Shown here: positions 16,615 to 25,096 of the stretch, one piece after another | Layout of the letters: every line of letters starts with the position of its first letter | Position numbering within the stretch: the stretch's first letter is position 1 | Program-made: the position numbers and the translations under genes | The notes under the pieces: model-generated | Seen by the model: the letters and a program-made list of their open reading frames with translations, nothing else | Told to the model about the DNA's origin: nothing | Database searches by the model: none | NCBI GenBank assembly: GCA_964437465.1 | Contig: CAYTGI010000005.1 | Span: forward strand, 13,460 to 77,459 | Origin: JAGQLF01 sp964437465 | GTDB taxonomy: Bacteria > Patescibacteriota > Dojkabacteria > J137 | Length of the DNA stretch: 64,000 nucleotides | Direction: 5' to 3'

Positions 16615-18167
16615 TACTTCTCAATCCTAAATGCAATAATCTCATCACCCTCCTCTAGTCCTTCGATTGCTGGGTTTAAAAGAAGTCCACATTCATTTCC
16701 TTTTTTTACTTCTTTTACTTCATTTTTCCCTTGTCTTACTGAAGTTACTTTTGCGGTTCCAATAATTTCATCACCTCGAACTGCTTTAACTTGATAACCT
16801 TTAACAAACTTACCATCAGTAACCTTACTTCCAGCTACTTGATCTCCATTTGAAAGAGTGAAAATCTGTAGAATATTCGCTTTTGCTATCTCAATTTCCT
16901 CTTCTCTTGGTTGATCCATTGAGTCTAAAACTTCAGCAATTTCATCTATAAGTTCGTAGATAATTTCATAGTGTCTTACAAGAATTTTATTCCTTCTTGC
17001 ATTAGACATAATGTTGTTTGGTACATCTACTTGGAAACTAATTACTATTCCTCCAGCTACTTTAGCCATGTTTAGATCATCCTCACTTACAGGACCAGTC
17101 CCACTTTGAAGAACTTTTACTTTTGATTCATCTGTTTCAAGTTTCTCAAGTTCGGTTATAACTGCTTCCATTGTTCCTTGAGTAGATGTTCTTAGAACAA
17201 TATTTAATTCTTTCTGTTCTACTCCTTCATCAGCCTCTTGTTTCTCCATTAATAGCTGAGCGAAAAGCGATTCAGCATCTACTTCTTTTGTCTCAGGCTC
17301 ATCTTCAGTAACTTCTCCTGATTTTAAATCTTCCATCAATTTTTTAGCTGCTTTTTCATCTTTAACAAAGTTAATAATTTCTCCTGTAGCTAAATCCTCA
17401 TTCAATCCAATAACTGTAAAAGGTTGAGATTCATTAACTTCTTTTACTGGTTTTCCCTCCTCATTCATATATGCTCTAACTTTAAAAGTTGAGCTTCCAG
17501 TAGCACCAACTAATCTAGAATCTAAATGTCCAGATTTAAGAATTGCTAATGCATTGTATCCTTGGTGTTTGTCTAAGCTAGATTCCATTACAAATGCTTC
17601 TGCAACTACCCCTTCCTTTGGTTCATGAGGTTTAAGTTCATTAACTTCTGCCATTAACTCTATTCCTTCTAAAACTTCATCTAATCCTTTCTTTTCTTTT
17701 GCAGACATTTCAAAACACATTACATCTCCTCCATATTCTTCAATCTGTACGTCAAAACTAGCTAGTTCCTGTTTGATTTTTTGAATTTGAACTCCTTCAA
17801 GGTCAACTTTATTTATTCCAACAATTATTGGAACATTATTTTTATGAGCAAATTCAATTGATTCTTTAGTTTGAGGTTGAACTCCATCGTCAGCAGCTAC
17901 CACTAATAATACAAAATCAGTAACTCTAGCTCCTCTTTCTCTCATTTTTGAGAAAGCTTCGTGTCCTGGAGTATCGATAAAAGTAATTTTAAACCCATTT
18001 TTTGTTGTAACTTCATGTGCCCTAGTATTTTGAGTAATACCACCATGTTCTTTTTCGGCAATTCGTGCATCTCTAATTGAATCTAGAAATGTAGTCTTTC
18101 CATGGTCAACGTGTCCCATTACCGCTACTATCGGTTGTCTTATGTTCTTTTCTTCTTTTTTAGGCAT
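16611..18167 (-). CDS. infB: Translation initiation factor IF-2 (short form)
   Basis: This GTPase brings initiator tRNA to the ribosome. G1 GHVDHGKT is at residues 17-24, G3 DTPGHE, G4 NKVD and G5 SAKE follow, then domain II, the IF2 helix linker and a C-terminal beta domain (AGSKVTDGKFVKGYQ). At 518 residues it lacks the long N-terminal extension of E. coli IF-2, beginning only about 12 residues before the G domain, as is common in reduced genomes. It is divergent from rodA. Confidence 0.96.
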   Translation of the reverse strand: MPKKEEKNIRQPIVAVMGHVDHGKTTFLDSIRDARIAEKEHGGITQNTRAHEVTTKNGFKITFIDTPGHEAFSKMRERGARVTDFVLLVVAADDGVQPQTKESIEFAHKNNVPIIVGINKVDLEGVQIQKIKQELASFDVQIEEYGGDVMCFEMSAKEKKGLDEVLEGIELMAEVNELKPHEPKEGVVAEAFVMESSLDKHQGYNALAILKSGHLDSRLVGATGSSTFKVRAYMNEEGKPVKEVNESQPFTVIGLNEDLATGEIINFVKDEKAAKKLMEDLKSGEVTEDEPETKEVDAESLFAQLLMEKQEADEGVEQKELNIVLRTSTQGTMEAVITELEKLETDESKVKVLQSGTGPVSEDDLNMAKVAGGIVISFQVDVPNNIMSNARRNKILVRHYEIIYELIDEIAEVLDSMDQPREEEIEIAKANILQIFTLSNGDQVAGSKVTDGKFVKGYQVKAVRGDEIIGTAKVTSVRQGKNEVKEVKKGNECGLLLNPAIEGLEEGDEIIAFRIEKY

Positions 18168-18287
18168 AGGAAAATTTGAAAAATTAAGTTACGACGTGAT
18201 TTTATCATGAAATAGGGAATGATACTAAGTCCAAATGTAAATATTGAGACTATTATCATCGCAGGAACATAGTTACCTAAGTACGGG

Positions 18288-18293
18288 TATAAT
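18288..18293 (+). promoter_or_regulatory. -10 element of rodA
   Basis: TATAAT ends eight bases before the rodA ATG at 18302, again suggesting transcription starts at or next to the start codon. No Shine-Dalgarno is seen. Confidence 0.55.
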
Positions 18294-18301
18294 GAGTTAC
18301 G

Positions 18302-19690
18302 ATGAACATAGAGAATCTTAAGAAAATTGATATTTCGATAGTTATTTGCGTTCTATTGCTTTGTGTAATAGGAGCTTTGAACGTTTTCTCAACAACATAT
18401 TTCCCTGAGAAAGAAGCTTCAGGATTATTTTTTAACCAGCTGATTTATTACGGAGTTGGTTTTATATTAATGATGGTAATCAGTTCAATAAACTTTAGCT
18501 TTTTGAACAGATTTTTTGTTCAGGTTATTGTTTTGATTGTGGCTGTAGGCTTATTGGTTGCTGTACTTTTTATAGGTGAGGAGGTTTTGGGTGCTACTAG
18601 GTGGATTAATATTGGAGGATTTACGATACAACCTTCGGAATTTGCAAAAATCGGAATGATTCTACTATCCTCATACATTTTAAGTTTTGAAAAACCTGTT
18701 AAAAAGTATAAAAATAGACTAATTAGCTTTTTCCTCAAGTACTTTGATTTGTTAAAAATCTTTGTATCTTTAGTTTTCCTAGGACTTTTTGTTGTTTTAA
18801 TAATTAGTCAAAATTCTCTCGGTAATAGCTTGTTACTAATTGGTATCTGGGGAATTATCTTTATCTCTTATTTCCCATTTAACTTTAAATATATAGCTTT
18901 TGTTCTAAGCGCTGGATTGGGGATTTTCTTGTCGTTAAACATACTATCTTTTTCAGGGGATTATTTACTCTCTAACAGTCTTAATATCTCATTATTAGGT
19001 TTAGGACTTTTTCTTTTAGTTATTTATACAATTGCAAAATTAACCAAAGTTAAATTCTGGATGCTAATTTTAGTCTTTTTTTTAATGCTTCCAATAAGGT
19101 TTGGAGTTGAATACTCTTATGAAAATATTTTAAAAGACTATCAAAGAGTTCGTATAGAAACATTCTTAAATCCTGAATCAGACCAAGCAGCTAGCTGGAA
19201 TAAAGATCAGGCAAGGATAGCCCTTGGATCAGGAAAGATTTTCGGTAAAGGTTTTTTAAAAGGAACTCATACAAACTATAAATTCTTGCCTTTTTCTTAT
19301 AATGATTTTGCTTTTGCTTCACTAGGAGAACAATTCGGCTTCGTGGGACTTTTGACTGTTGTTTCATTATTTATTGTTTTACTGAATAGGATTGTAAATG
19401 TTGCTAGAGTGACTAAAAATCAATTCGGAAGGCTAATTGTTTTCGGCGTTTCAGGAATGATATTTCTTAATATGTTTCAGCATATGGGTATGAACGTTGG
19501 AATTTTACCAATTACAGGTGTACCTTTGCCTTTCGTAAGTTACGGAGGTAGTGCTACTTTAGTTATGATGATGGGGATTGGGTTAGTTTTGTCTGTATCG
19601 GTTTATGGGGAGAGGTTTAGTAATGTAAGGAAACATGCACCTAAATATAAGGCGGTTAAGTCAAAAGTAAGACTAAATACTAAATCCTAA
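18302..19690 (+). CDS. rodA: RodA/FtsW-type peptidoglycan glycosyltransferase (SEDS family)
   Basis: The 462-residue polytopic protein has SEDS signatures: GATRWINIGGFTIQPSEFAKI (about residues 97-118), the long extracytoplasmic loop with QARIALGSGKIFGKG, and the C-terminal GMNVGILPITGVPLPFVSYGGS. It polymerises lipid II during elongation together with a class B PBP, which is not in this window. The PSEF...GVPLPFVSYGGS context fits RodA slightly better than FtsW, but the assignment between the two is not certain. Confidence 0.88.
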   Translation: MNIENLKKIDISIVICVLLLCVIGALNVFSTTYFPEKEASGLFFNQLIYYGVGFILMMVISSINFSFLNRFFVQVIVLIVAVGLLVAVLFIGEEVLGATRWINIGGFTIQPSEFAKIGMILLSSYILSFEKPVKKYKNRLISFFLKYFDLLKIFVSLVFLGLFVVLIISQNSLGNSLLLIGIWGIIFISYFPFNFKYIAFVLSAGLGIFLSLNILSFSGDYLLSNSLNISLLGLGLFLLVIYTIAKLTKVKFWMLILVFFLMLPIRFGVEYSYENILKDYQRVRIETFLNPESDQAASWNKDQARIALGSGKIFGKGFLKGTHTNYKFLPFSYNDFAFASLGEQFGFVGLLTVVSLFIVLLNRIVNVARVTKNQFGRLIVFGVSGMIFLNMFQHMGMNVGILPITGVPLPFVSYGGSATLVMMMGIGLVLSVSVYGERFSNVRKHAPKYKAVKSKVRLNTKS

Positions 19691-19772
19691 AGGTATAAAT
19701 TCTAAACAAACTACAATGATCAGAAGATAAAAGAAATTGAGCTATCTGTAGAGTTGTTTGTGATTGCCGATA

Positions 19773-20051
19773 TCAATAAACATAATCATGGCCTCCAATA
19801 GTAAGAAGAAGCACAATATCATCACCGTCAAAGTCCCAAATTATTCTAATATCTCCATTAATCCTTGAACTATAGACTTTTCCATAATTGGGTAAGTTCA
19901 CTTTGTGTGTCTTTAAAGAATTATCGAACGGGTTTCTACTTAATTTTTCAACTTTTGAATTTATTAGACTAAAAAGATATCAATTATTCCTGATGAGCTT
20001 TAGATATTCTCTCTTGTATTTTGAAGTTGGTAGTATTTTAATCCTCCTCAT
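19773..20051 (-). pseudogene. RelE/YafQ-like toxin interrupted by an in-frame TGA
   Basis: Starting from an ATG that overlaps the end of the antitoxin gene by 14 bp, the frame reads MRRIKILPTSKYKREYLKLI, then hits TGA at codon 24 (19982-19980). It continues in the same frame through the conserved toxin core (NPFDNSLKTHKV, GDIRIIWDFDGDDIVLLL, IGGHDYVY) to a proper stop. The full 92-codon frame is otherwise intact, so a single substitution inactivated a RelE-superfamily mRNA interferase. Recoding is unlikely because TGA ends other genes here. Confidence 0.8.
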
Positions 20052-20352
20052 TGTCTACTTCCTCTAACATTTTTTCGTGAAATTCACGAATGTCTTGGGG
20101 AGTAGTTAGTGTCTCGTATTGTCCATTTTCGTAGTCTTCCCTAGCTTCTTTTACATCTTTTTCAAGCTTAGGGGTTCCGTACTCTACTGGAAGGTTTTTG
20201 GGGATTTTTATCCTGGAATATTCACGGTCTCTTTTAAGAGTAGATAGAGCTAATTTAACGATCTCAGCTCGATCTAAACCTTCATAATGCTTTTCTAAAA
20301 AAGCGATTACTGGTTCTAGTTCTTTTGTTATTGTTACTCTAATTGAACTCAT
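20038..20352 (-). CDS. Antitoxin partner of the interrupted RelE-like toxin
   Basis: The 104-residue protein starts with a short beta strand and helices (MSSIRVTITKELEPVIAFLEKHY... AEIVKLALSTLKR) that fit a ribbon-helix-helix DNA-binding domain. A charged C-terminal half (EYGTPKLEKDVKEAREDY) would wrap the toxin. Antitoxins of this class bind their own promoter and neutralise the toxin. An extended -10 (TGCCATAAT) on the minus strand ends five bases before the ATG. The antitoxin is intact although its toxin is broken. Confidence 0.7.
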   Translation of the reverse strand: MSSIRVTITKELEPVIAFLEKHYEGLDRAEIVKLALSTLKRDREYSRIKIPKNLPVEYGTPKLEKDVKEAREDYENGQYETLTTPQDIREFHEKMLEEVDNEED

Positions 20353-20481
20353 GGTTAATTATGGCACTAAGTGGTGGTAAATGTCAAATATTGTTAAATT
20401 ATGTATGTTTCGGTACAAATAGTGTTATTTTGCAAATATCTAAATACTAAATCAGAAATTCTAAACAAATAAATAATAATT

Positions 20482-20522
20482 AAAAGACAAAAGACAAAAG
20501 ACAAAAGACAAAGATAAAAGAC
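20482..20522. repeat. Heptamer tandem repeat (AAAAGAC)
   Basis: Four perfect AAAAGAC units run from 20482 to 20509, followed by a degenerate unit and a further AAAAGAC. This is one of three 7-bp-period arrays in the window. Confidence 0.85.
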
Positions 20523-20601
20523 AGATAATTAAGGTAATTAAGTATGAAATTCTCAGATATTAATAATTTGCACTGAAAGCATGGGGAATTATAATTTATT
20601 G

Positions 20602-20637
20602 GTACATTGGTACATTGGTACATTGGTACATTGGTAC
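20602..20637. repeat. 8-bp-period GTAC array, copy 1
   Basis: GTAC occurs at 20602, 20610, 20618, 20626 and 20634, always 8 bp apart, with spacer ATTG. It lies directly at the 3' end of the 20638-20898 gene. Confidence 0.95.
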
Positions 20638-20898
20638 TTATTTATAAATTTCCTCTAATTTCCCAATATTTAGAAAAATTATGTAGTTTTCTTTAATTCT
20701 AAAGAGAACAACAATTTCTTTGTAAATTACTACCTGGTAGAGGTCGAGTTTAAGGTAGGTAAACTCTGAAAGATCTATTTTTCCTTTTTTATCCGTAATT
20801 TCTTTTAGAAAATTATTGAATTGAGATTTAACTGATTTTTCCTCACTGACAGTTGTTTTGTAGTTTTTTACGAACAGGTAGCCGAAAACAATTTCCAC
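20638..20898 (-). CDS. Probable toxin of a toxin-antitoxin pair
   Basis: The 86-residue protein has a helix-helix-beta layout ending in YKEIVVLFRIKENYIIFLNIGKLEEIY, like the beta-sheet core of RelE/HigB-type toxins, though no catalytic residue is certain. It begins three bases after the adjacent antitoxin-like gene, in the antitoxin-first order typical of type II modules. It is the only RelE-like toxin frame in this cluster without an interruption. Confidence 0.5.
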   Translation of the reverse strand: MEIVFGYLFVKNYKTTVSEEKSVKSQFNNFLKEITDKKGKIDLSEFTYLKLDLYQVVIYKEIVVLFRIKENYIIFLNIGKLEEIYK

Positions 20899-20901
20899 AG
20901 G

Positions 20902-21189
20902 TTATACAGATTTAAGGTACTCTATCGCGTCTTTACTGTTACTAAATAAAGGAATATCTCCATCTTTAACTTTTTTATAAGCTTCCTCGGAGTTTAAATA
21001 GTATTTCATAGCAGCTTCTTCACTAATCTCATTATTAAAACCAAAGCTTGTTTTCTTATTCTTGTAATTAGCGATAAAAACACGAACTAACTCTTGAAGG
21101 GAAGAGAATCCCTCCTCCTGAGCGAGTTTTTCAGCCTCATCTCTAAGGTTTTTCGGAAGTCGAACTTGAAGATTTACACCTACTGCCAT
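20902..21189 (-). CDS. RHH-type antitoxin
   Basis: The 95-residue protein begins with a ribbon-helix-helix pattern (VNLQVRLPKNLRDEAEKLAQEEGFSSLQELVRVFI), as in RelB/DinJ or CopG-type antitoxins. It has an acidic C-terminal segment with SEEAYKKVKDGDIPLFSNSKDAIEYL. It should dimerise, bind the operon promoter and neutralise the downstream toxin. Confidence 0.7.
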   Translation of the reverse strand: MAVGVNLQVRLPKNLRDEAEKLAQEEGFSSLQELVRVFIANYKNKKTSFGFNNEISEEAAMKYYLNSEEAYKKVKDGDIPLFSNSKDAIEYLKSV

Positions 21190-21244
21190 GAATGTAATTT
21201 AATATTTATATTACAATTGTAACAGTTTGGTAATAAAAGATAAA

Positions 21245-21296
21245 GTATTCATGTATATATGTATACACGTAGACATGTAAACACGTATGCGCGTAT
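21245..21296. repeat. 8-bp-period GTAN array (variant), copy 2
   Basis: GTAT/GTAG/GTAA occur at 21245, 21253, 21261, 21269, 21277, 21285 and 21293, exactly 8 bp apart. The fourth base is variable here but the spacing is as strict as in the GTAC arrays. A further diverged pair (GTAC 21349, GTAG 21357) lies just downstream. Confidence 0.75.
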
Positions 21297-21375
21297 GAAA
21301 AGATTTTGACTTAAAAATACTAAAGAAACATTATTAGTTGGTGAGTTGGTACTTAGGTAGGAGAATATGAGTTCT

Positions 21376-21655
21376 TTAATTATTATACACCTGGTTATGA
21401 GTACCAACTGCAAGAAAAATGTAACTATCTTTTGTTTCTTTAAATATAATTCGTAAGTCAGAATTAATGAAGCCTATGGACTCAAGTCCAAGCATGTTAC
21501 CATGCAGCTTGTGGCGATAAATTGCTATATGAAAAGGATCATCTTCAAAAAATTCGTAATAAGTTAAGAAACTCATTTTTAAAAGTTTGATTAAAGCGGA
21601 TTCTATTCTTATAGTTCTTTCTGAATGTTTTACTAAAGACGATCTTTTTAGTCAT
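21376..21655 (-). pseudogene. RelE-like toxin with a one-base frameshift
   Basis: The frame opens with MTKKIVFSKTFRKNYKNRI from an ATG overlapping the antitoxin stop, and runs to a six-base T homopolymer on the coding strand (21552-21547). There it shifts to the frame encoding EDDPFHIAIYRHKLHGNM and the conserved core DLRIIFKETKDSYIFLAVGTHNQVY. The total length is 3n+1, so one extra T explains everything. It may be a decayed toxin, a phase-variable gene or an assembly error. Confidence 0.75.
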
Positions 21656-21941
21656 AATCCTCACTAGTTAAGTCATTTAGAGCATCTGACATGCTGTTGA
21701 ATGACGGGGACTTTTTCTTTGGGTTATTCTCTTCTACAAGGCTCTTTAGGGCCAACTTCAGAGTCTTTTTATTCAAAGAAAATTGTGAGGTCTGTCGAAT
21801 TAATATATTTCCTTTAGCGTATTGTGTAGCAAGGAATGTGTTTAGCGAAGCTAATGTAGGAAACCCATCCTCAAGGGCTTTTTCCTTAAGGGTCTTCTCA
21901 AGCTCTTCTTCTAATCTATAGGTAATAACTTTTTTACTCAT
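21648..21941 (-). CDS. Antitoxin partner of the frameshifted toxin
   Basis: I chose the ATG at 21941 (MSKKVITYRLEEELEKTLKEKAL), which begins an RHH-like strand-helix unit. The longer frame back to 22037 adds a hydrophobic, unrelated stretch. The C-terminal half is charged and probably disordered (VEENNPKKKSPSF). It overlaps the toxin start by eight bases, as is normal for type II modules. Confidence 0.65.
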   Translation of the reverse strand: MSKKVITYRLEEELEKTLKEKALEDGFPTLASLNTFLATQYAKGNILIRQTSQFSLNKKTLKLALKSLVEENNPKKKSPSFNSMSDALNDLTSEDYD

Positions 21942-22057
21942 ATCAACAAAATAATAGCATTTTATAGATATTTTGTCATTAAATGCTCGTTGAAGCCTAA
22001 GTATGAAAATACTTAGAAAATGGTTGATATGAAACACGAAAGAAGCATAATTCTTTG

Positions 22058-22117
22058 GTACGTTGGTACGTTGGTACGTTGGTACGTTGGTACGTTGGTA
22101 CGTTGGTACATGAATAC
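22058..22117. repeat. 8-bp-period GTAC array, copy 3
   Basis: GTAC occurs at 22058, 22066, 22074, 22082, 22090, 22098 and 22106, with ATAC at 22114. The spacers are GTTG, so this is the most homogeneous array. It separates the 21648 antitoxin module from the broken PIN gene. Confidence 0.95.
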
Positions 22118-22133
22118 ACCTCTACTAGTTAAA

Positions 22134-22532
22134 CTAAATTATTGCTTTGTCGTAATTCTTAAGAATCTTTTTGTCTGCAGTAGCTAATTTTGAATTACTT
22201 AATAACGCTTCTGAAGTAATAATTCGATCAAATGGGTCTCGTGTCCAAGAAATTGTTTTCACAATTTTGATTAGGTCGCTAAGCTTTGAATCCCTTACTT
22301 CAAGTCCAAGTTCAATTTCAAGTGTATGAATTATGTCTTCAGGTTTGACTGTTATCTTTTTTAAATCAAAAAGATATTGAAGCTCTAATTCTATGAAACT
22401 GCTTATGAAGAGTGGGTGTTTGTTTAATTAATTCTTGCACTTTAGAGAGAATCTGCTTACCTCACCAGCATACAAAAATATTACAGCGTTAGTATCTAGG
22501 TAAACTAGTTCAGATTTTCTTTTTCTTTCCAT
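22134..22532 (-). pseudogene. PIN-domain (VapC-like) toxin with local double frameshift
   Basis: The frame opens in VYLDTNAVIFLYAGE (first PIN Asp), continues after an internal TAA (22430-22428) with HPLFISSFIELELQYLF (conserved Glu), WTRDPFDRIITSEA (second/third Asp) and LATADKKI, and stops in the same frame after 133 codons. Around the TAA the other frame would read VQELI, which suits a PIN protein better. Loss of one base and gain of one base within about 20 bp would explain this. PIN toxins are Mg-dependent RNases. Its ATG overlaps the Phd-like antitoxin gene. Confidence 0.78.
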
Positions 22533-22759
22533 TCTGAATCTATATCAAAAGTTTTAATCTTGGGGATGTCTTTAAAGCTCGTATTCTGACCTAAAATATT
22601 TCTTTTCTTAAGATTATTGAGCTTATCTGTAGGTTTATTCTTGGAAATTATAACAGTCTCGCCGTTTTTTTCTATTTCTACAGGTATTCCTGTTTCGATA
22701 ACACTATCTATTACCTTATAAATCTTTTTTCTTAATTCTGTAGTAGTTAAAGTTTTCAT
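22505..22759 (-). CDS. Phd/YefM-type antitoxin
   Basis: The 84-residue protein has the Phd/YefM N-terminal pattern TTTELRKKIYKVIDSVIETGIPVEIEKNGETVII, followed by a flexible C-terminal tail. Such antitoxins bind DNA as dimers and block the partner nuclease through the tail. On the minus strand TAAACT ends six bases before the ATG, consistent with a leaderless mRNA. The partner PIN gene is broken. Confidence 0.8.
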   Translation of the reverse strand: MKTLTTTELRKKIYKVIDSVIETGIPVEIEKNGETVIISKNKPTDKLNNLKKRNILGQNTSFKDIPKIKTFDIDSEWKEKENLN

Positions 22760-23590
22760 ATTAATAGTTTAGCGTACTCTTTTATTGTTTACAAGCGTAC
22801 GTTTTTGTGCACAGTAAAATTGCATGTAACTAGTGGCTAGTTTTGTTCCCAATTTCTGGAGAAAATCTAAAGAAAATTAGTGGAAGTTTTTAAGTTAAGT
22901 ATCTTGTTGTTTGGTTTGGTGGCGAATTGCCTTTCTATATAACAGTTTCCAAGTCTACCCCACCCTTGCCCTCCCCTGCTAGGGGAGGAGAAGGTACTGT
23001 TCCCAAAACTTGTCAACTTAGTGTTTGAGGTGATATAATTACTATGTCTTCGAAATGTAATTTATTACTTTCAAGACTTTGAAAATAAAAATACTCTATT
23101 AAAAGTCTAAGTACTTTATAGATATATGATTCCTATAAGACTTTTTGTTTTTTAGGATGAACCCTACTACGCCAAGGCTTCGTAGGGAGATCATTAACAA
23201 CTGAGATGTAATACTTTAAAAACTATAAATGATTATTCATTTTAGTTGTTAAAGTTTTGCGAAAAATTTTCTTTTGGAAGGAATAGTTATTTTACCCCTT
23301 TTTACGGTAAGTTTTGGGCTTAATGAGTTCAGAATTTACCGTAAAAATAAAAGGGTAATGTAGCTTCCACCCTTCCCAGGAGAATAAAAAAGGGAAAAAG
23401 GAAAGATTAAGCCTATGCTTAATCAAAAATCCGGTATCCGCTACAGGATATGCAGTCCGGCTGGGACTATCTTCCAATAGATAAAGGAAGAAAGTCAAAG
23501 TACTTGCGCTAGTTTAGGCAAGGAACAAACCAGGCAAGACAGAGTCATATTCGAATCGAAAGCACATCAAACGAGGTATACAGAAACATC
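22760..23590. other. Long non-coding interval with several hairpins
   Basis: No convincing gene is seen. Hairpins lie near 22973-22993 (CCCTCCCCT-gct-AGGGGAGG) and 23163-23188 (CCCTAC...GTAGGG). From about 23440 base composition rises, and TATCC/GGATA with flanking CCGG repeats form another stem. This last part probably belongs to the GC-richer insert that carries the 23591 gene. Confidence 0.5.
23291..23358. repeat. Long inverted repeat
   Basis: The left arm (TTTACCCCTTTTTACGGTAA) and right arm (TTACCGTAAAAATAAAAGGGTAA-like) can pair over about 19 bp around a 25-base loop. The position just upstream of the composition change at about 23440 makes it a candidate boundary structure. Confidence 0.65.
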
Positions 23591-24841
23591 ATGATGAAAT
23601 TTAGCACGATCCTAGTAGTACTGGCACTCCTGATGCTGTCCGCTGTGAGCGTGAACGCACAGGACGACGAACCTGAATCAACACCCGCGACGGTTACCTT
23701 GGATTATTTCAGCGGCGAAAGTATCGCGCAGTCCCCGGACGGCACGTTTGAAATCGTGGTTCACGAAGAAGGCACAGCGTTGTGGTCCGATAGCACCAAT
23801 GGCAGCCTGATCACTGAAGATCTGGCTTTCGACGCGATGGTGAACGACGCTGGGCAATTCGCTTTGCTTATTGCACACGATGAAAGCGGTGAGTTGATCA
23901 CAGGCGATCTTGCCGACGTGGCGTTTGGCACTCTCTCATACGAAGAAGGTTACTTCACTCGACTCGCAATGTCGTGGAATAGCGCAATTTGTGTTGAGCA
24001 GATCGACTTCAACGCCAATCGTATTCAGCTTGAGCATGAAGACACTGCGGAAATCGAATGTGCCTCGCGGTTTTCCGGCGATCTGTGGTCCGATGCTTTC
24101 GACATATATGTCGCACAGTACAACGAGTCTCCGGCGACCTACCAGAGCGTGGACGAAGAATTCGTTCTCACCGAAAGCGTGACCTTCAGGACTGAAGACA
24201 TGTCATTGGTTGTCAACGGAATGACATTCCAAATCATGCTGGACGGTAGCTTCCTGCAACACATCTACGGCGTCGAAAATGGCTCATTAACAATCTGGAC
24301 AACAGAAGGGGTATATACAGGACAACTCCGCGACTATGTTGATGTTACCCAGGCTGTGTTTGAACCGGCTATGGTTTTAAGCGTGGCTGAAAACGGGTGT
24401 GCGCTCCGAATCATGGAGGCGACTGGTACTGTTATTTTACTGAGCCAACAAGGCTATAACTTCGCCGGTTGCGACGAGATTGATGCGCAAGAAGGTTTTG
24501 AACTCGCAATGAACGTGCACCCCCCGATGATTGAAACTCCTCCAACGGTACATTACGACATGTCCAATCAGACGGAAGCCTGCTGGATTCGCATCGGCAT
24601 CGGCGATTCTTTGGCGATAATCGAAGAAGATCAGAACTATGATGAGATTTTCAGCGTCATGGACTTCGAGATTCGCTCTGATCAGAACAATTCATCGTTC
24701 AGGTACCCAAGCAACCTTCCAGAAGGGTGGAACGGACTATTCAACCAGTACACTACGGCAGGTGGGCCAGAAGACCTCATCAGCTTGAATGGTGCTTTTG
24801 AAGACCCTGAGTCAGGCACGCCCTACTGCTCGGCTGATTAA
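23591..24841 (+). CDS. Secreted protein of foreign composition
   Basis: The 416-residue product starts with a classical signal peptide (hydrophobic core TILVVLALLMLSAVSV, probable cut after VNA), then an acidic beta-rich domain with eight or so cysteines and no domain that I recognise. Codons such as GCG, GGC, CTG and CGC are frequent, unlike the AT-rich neighbours, so the gene was probably acquired recently or belongs to another organism by misassembly. A strong terminator follows. GGTATACA ends about eight bases before the ATG. Confidence 0.75.
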   Translation: MMKFSTILVVLALLMLSAVSVNAQDDEPESTPATVTLDYFSGESIAQSPDGTFEIVVHEEGTALWSDSTNGSLITEDLAFDAMVNDAGQFALLIAHDESGELITGDLADVAFGTLSYEEGYFTRLAMSWNSAICVEQIDFNANRIQLEHEDTAEIECASRFSGDLWSDAFDIYVAQYNESPATYQSVDEEFVLTESVTFRTEDMSLVVNGMTFQIMLDGSFLQHIYGVENGSLTIWTTEGVYTGQLRDYVDVTQAVFEPAMVLSVAENGCALRIMEATGTVILLSQQGYNFAGCDEIDAQEGFELAMNVHPPMIETPPTVHYDMSNQTEACWIRIGIGDSLAIIEEDQNYDEIFSVMDFEIRSDQNNSSFRYPSNLPEGWNGLFNQYTTAGGPEDLISLNGAFEDPESGTPYCSAD

Positions 24842-24867
24842 AAGTCTCGCCCCTGGCCATTGACGGA

Positions 24868-24899
24868 CCTAAAGCGCTTACATAGGCTTTAGGTTTTTT
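24868..24899 (+). terminator. Intrinsic terminator of the foreign-like gene
   Basis: CCTAAAGC (24868-24875) and GCTTTAGG (24886-24893) pair around a ten-base loop and are followed by six Ts. Confidence 0.85.
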
Positions 24900-25044
24900 C
24901 GAGAGAAGGGTCGGCTTATACAGCGATTCTTCTTTCCCATTCTTTAGGAATCCTATTTAGGATATCTAAAGAAAAATCTTTACCCCCTTTCTTTTGAAAA
25001 AAAGAAATTAGCTTCGCAGCATCTCAGTTTGTTACACCGTCCGA

Positions 25045-25096
25045 GTACTGAAGTACCAAAGTACCTATGTACTTAAGTACCTTTATACCTTCGTAC
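25045..25096. repeat. 8-bp-period GTAC array, copy 4
   Basis: GTAC occurs at 25045, 25053, 25061, 25069, 25077 and 25093, with ATAC at 25085. Spacers vary (TGAA, CAAA, CTAT, TTAA and others) but the period does not. The array runs into the 3' end of the IVP-type gene and encodes its last residues. Confidence 0.95.

Noticed and set aside
19773..20051. TGA recoding (as glycine) to explain the interrupted toxin
   Set aside because: TGA ends other genes here, for example those at 45553 and 50118, and the long genes contain no in-frame TGA. A mutation is simpler.
20602..22117. GTAC arrays as CRISPR
   Set aside because: The units are 8 bp with 4-bp spacers, far too short, and no cas genes are present.
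23292..23498. 68-residue minus-strand frame upstream of the foreign-like gene
   Set aside because: It runs through the long inverted repeat and the composition boundary, has no promoter-like sequence and no protein-like pattern.
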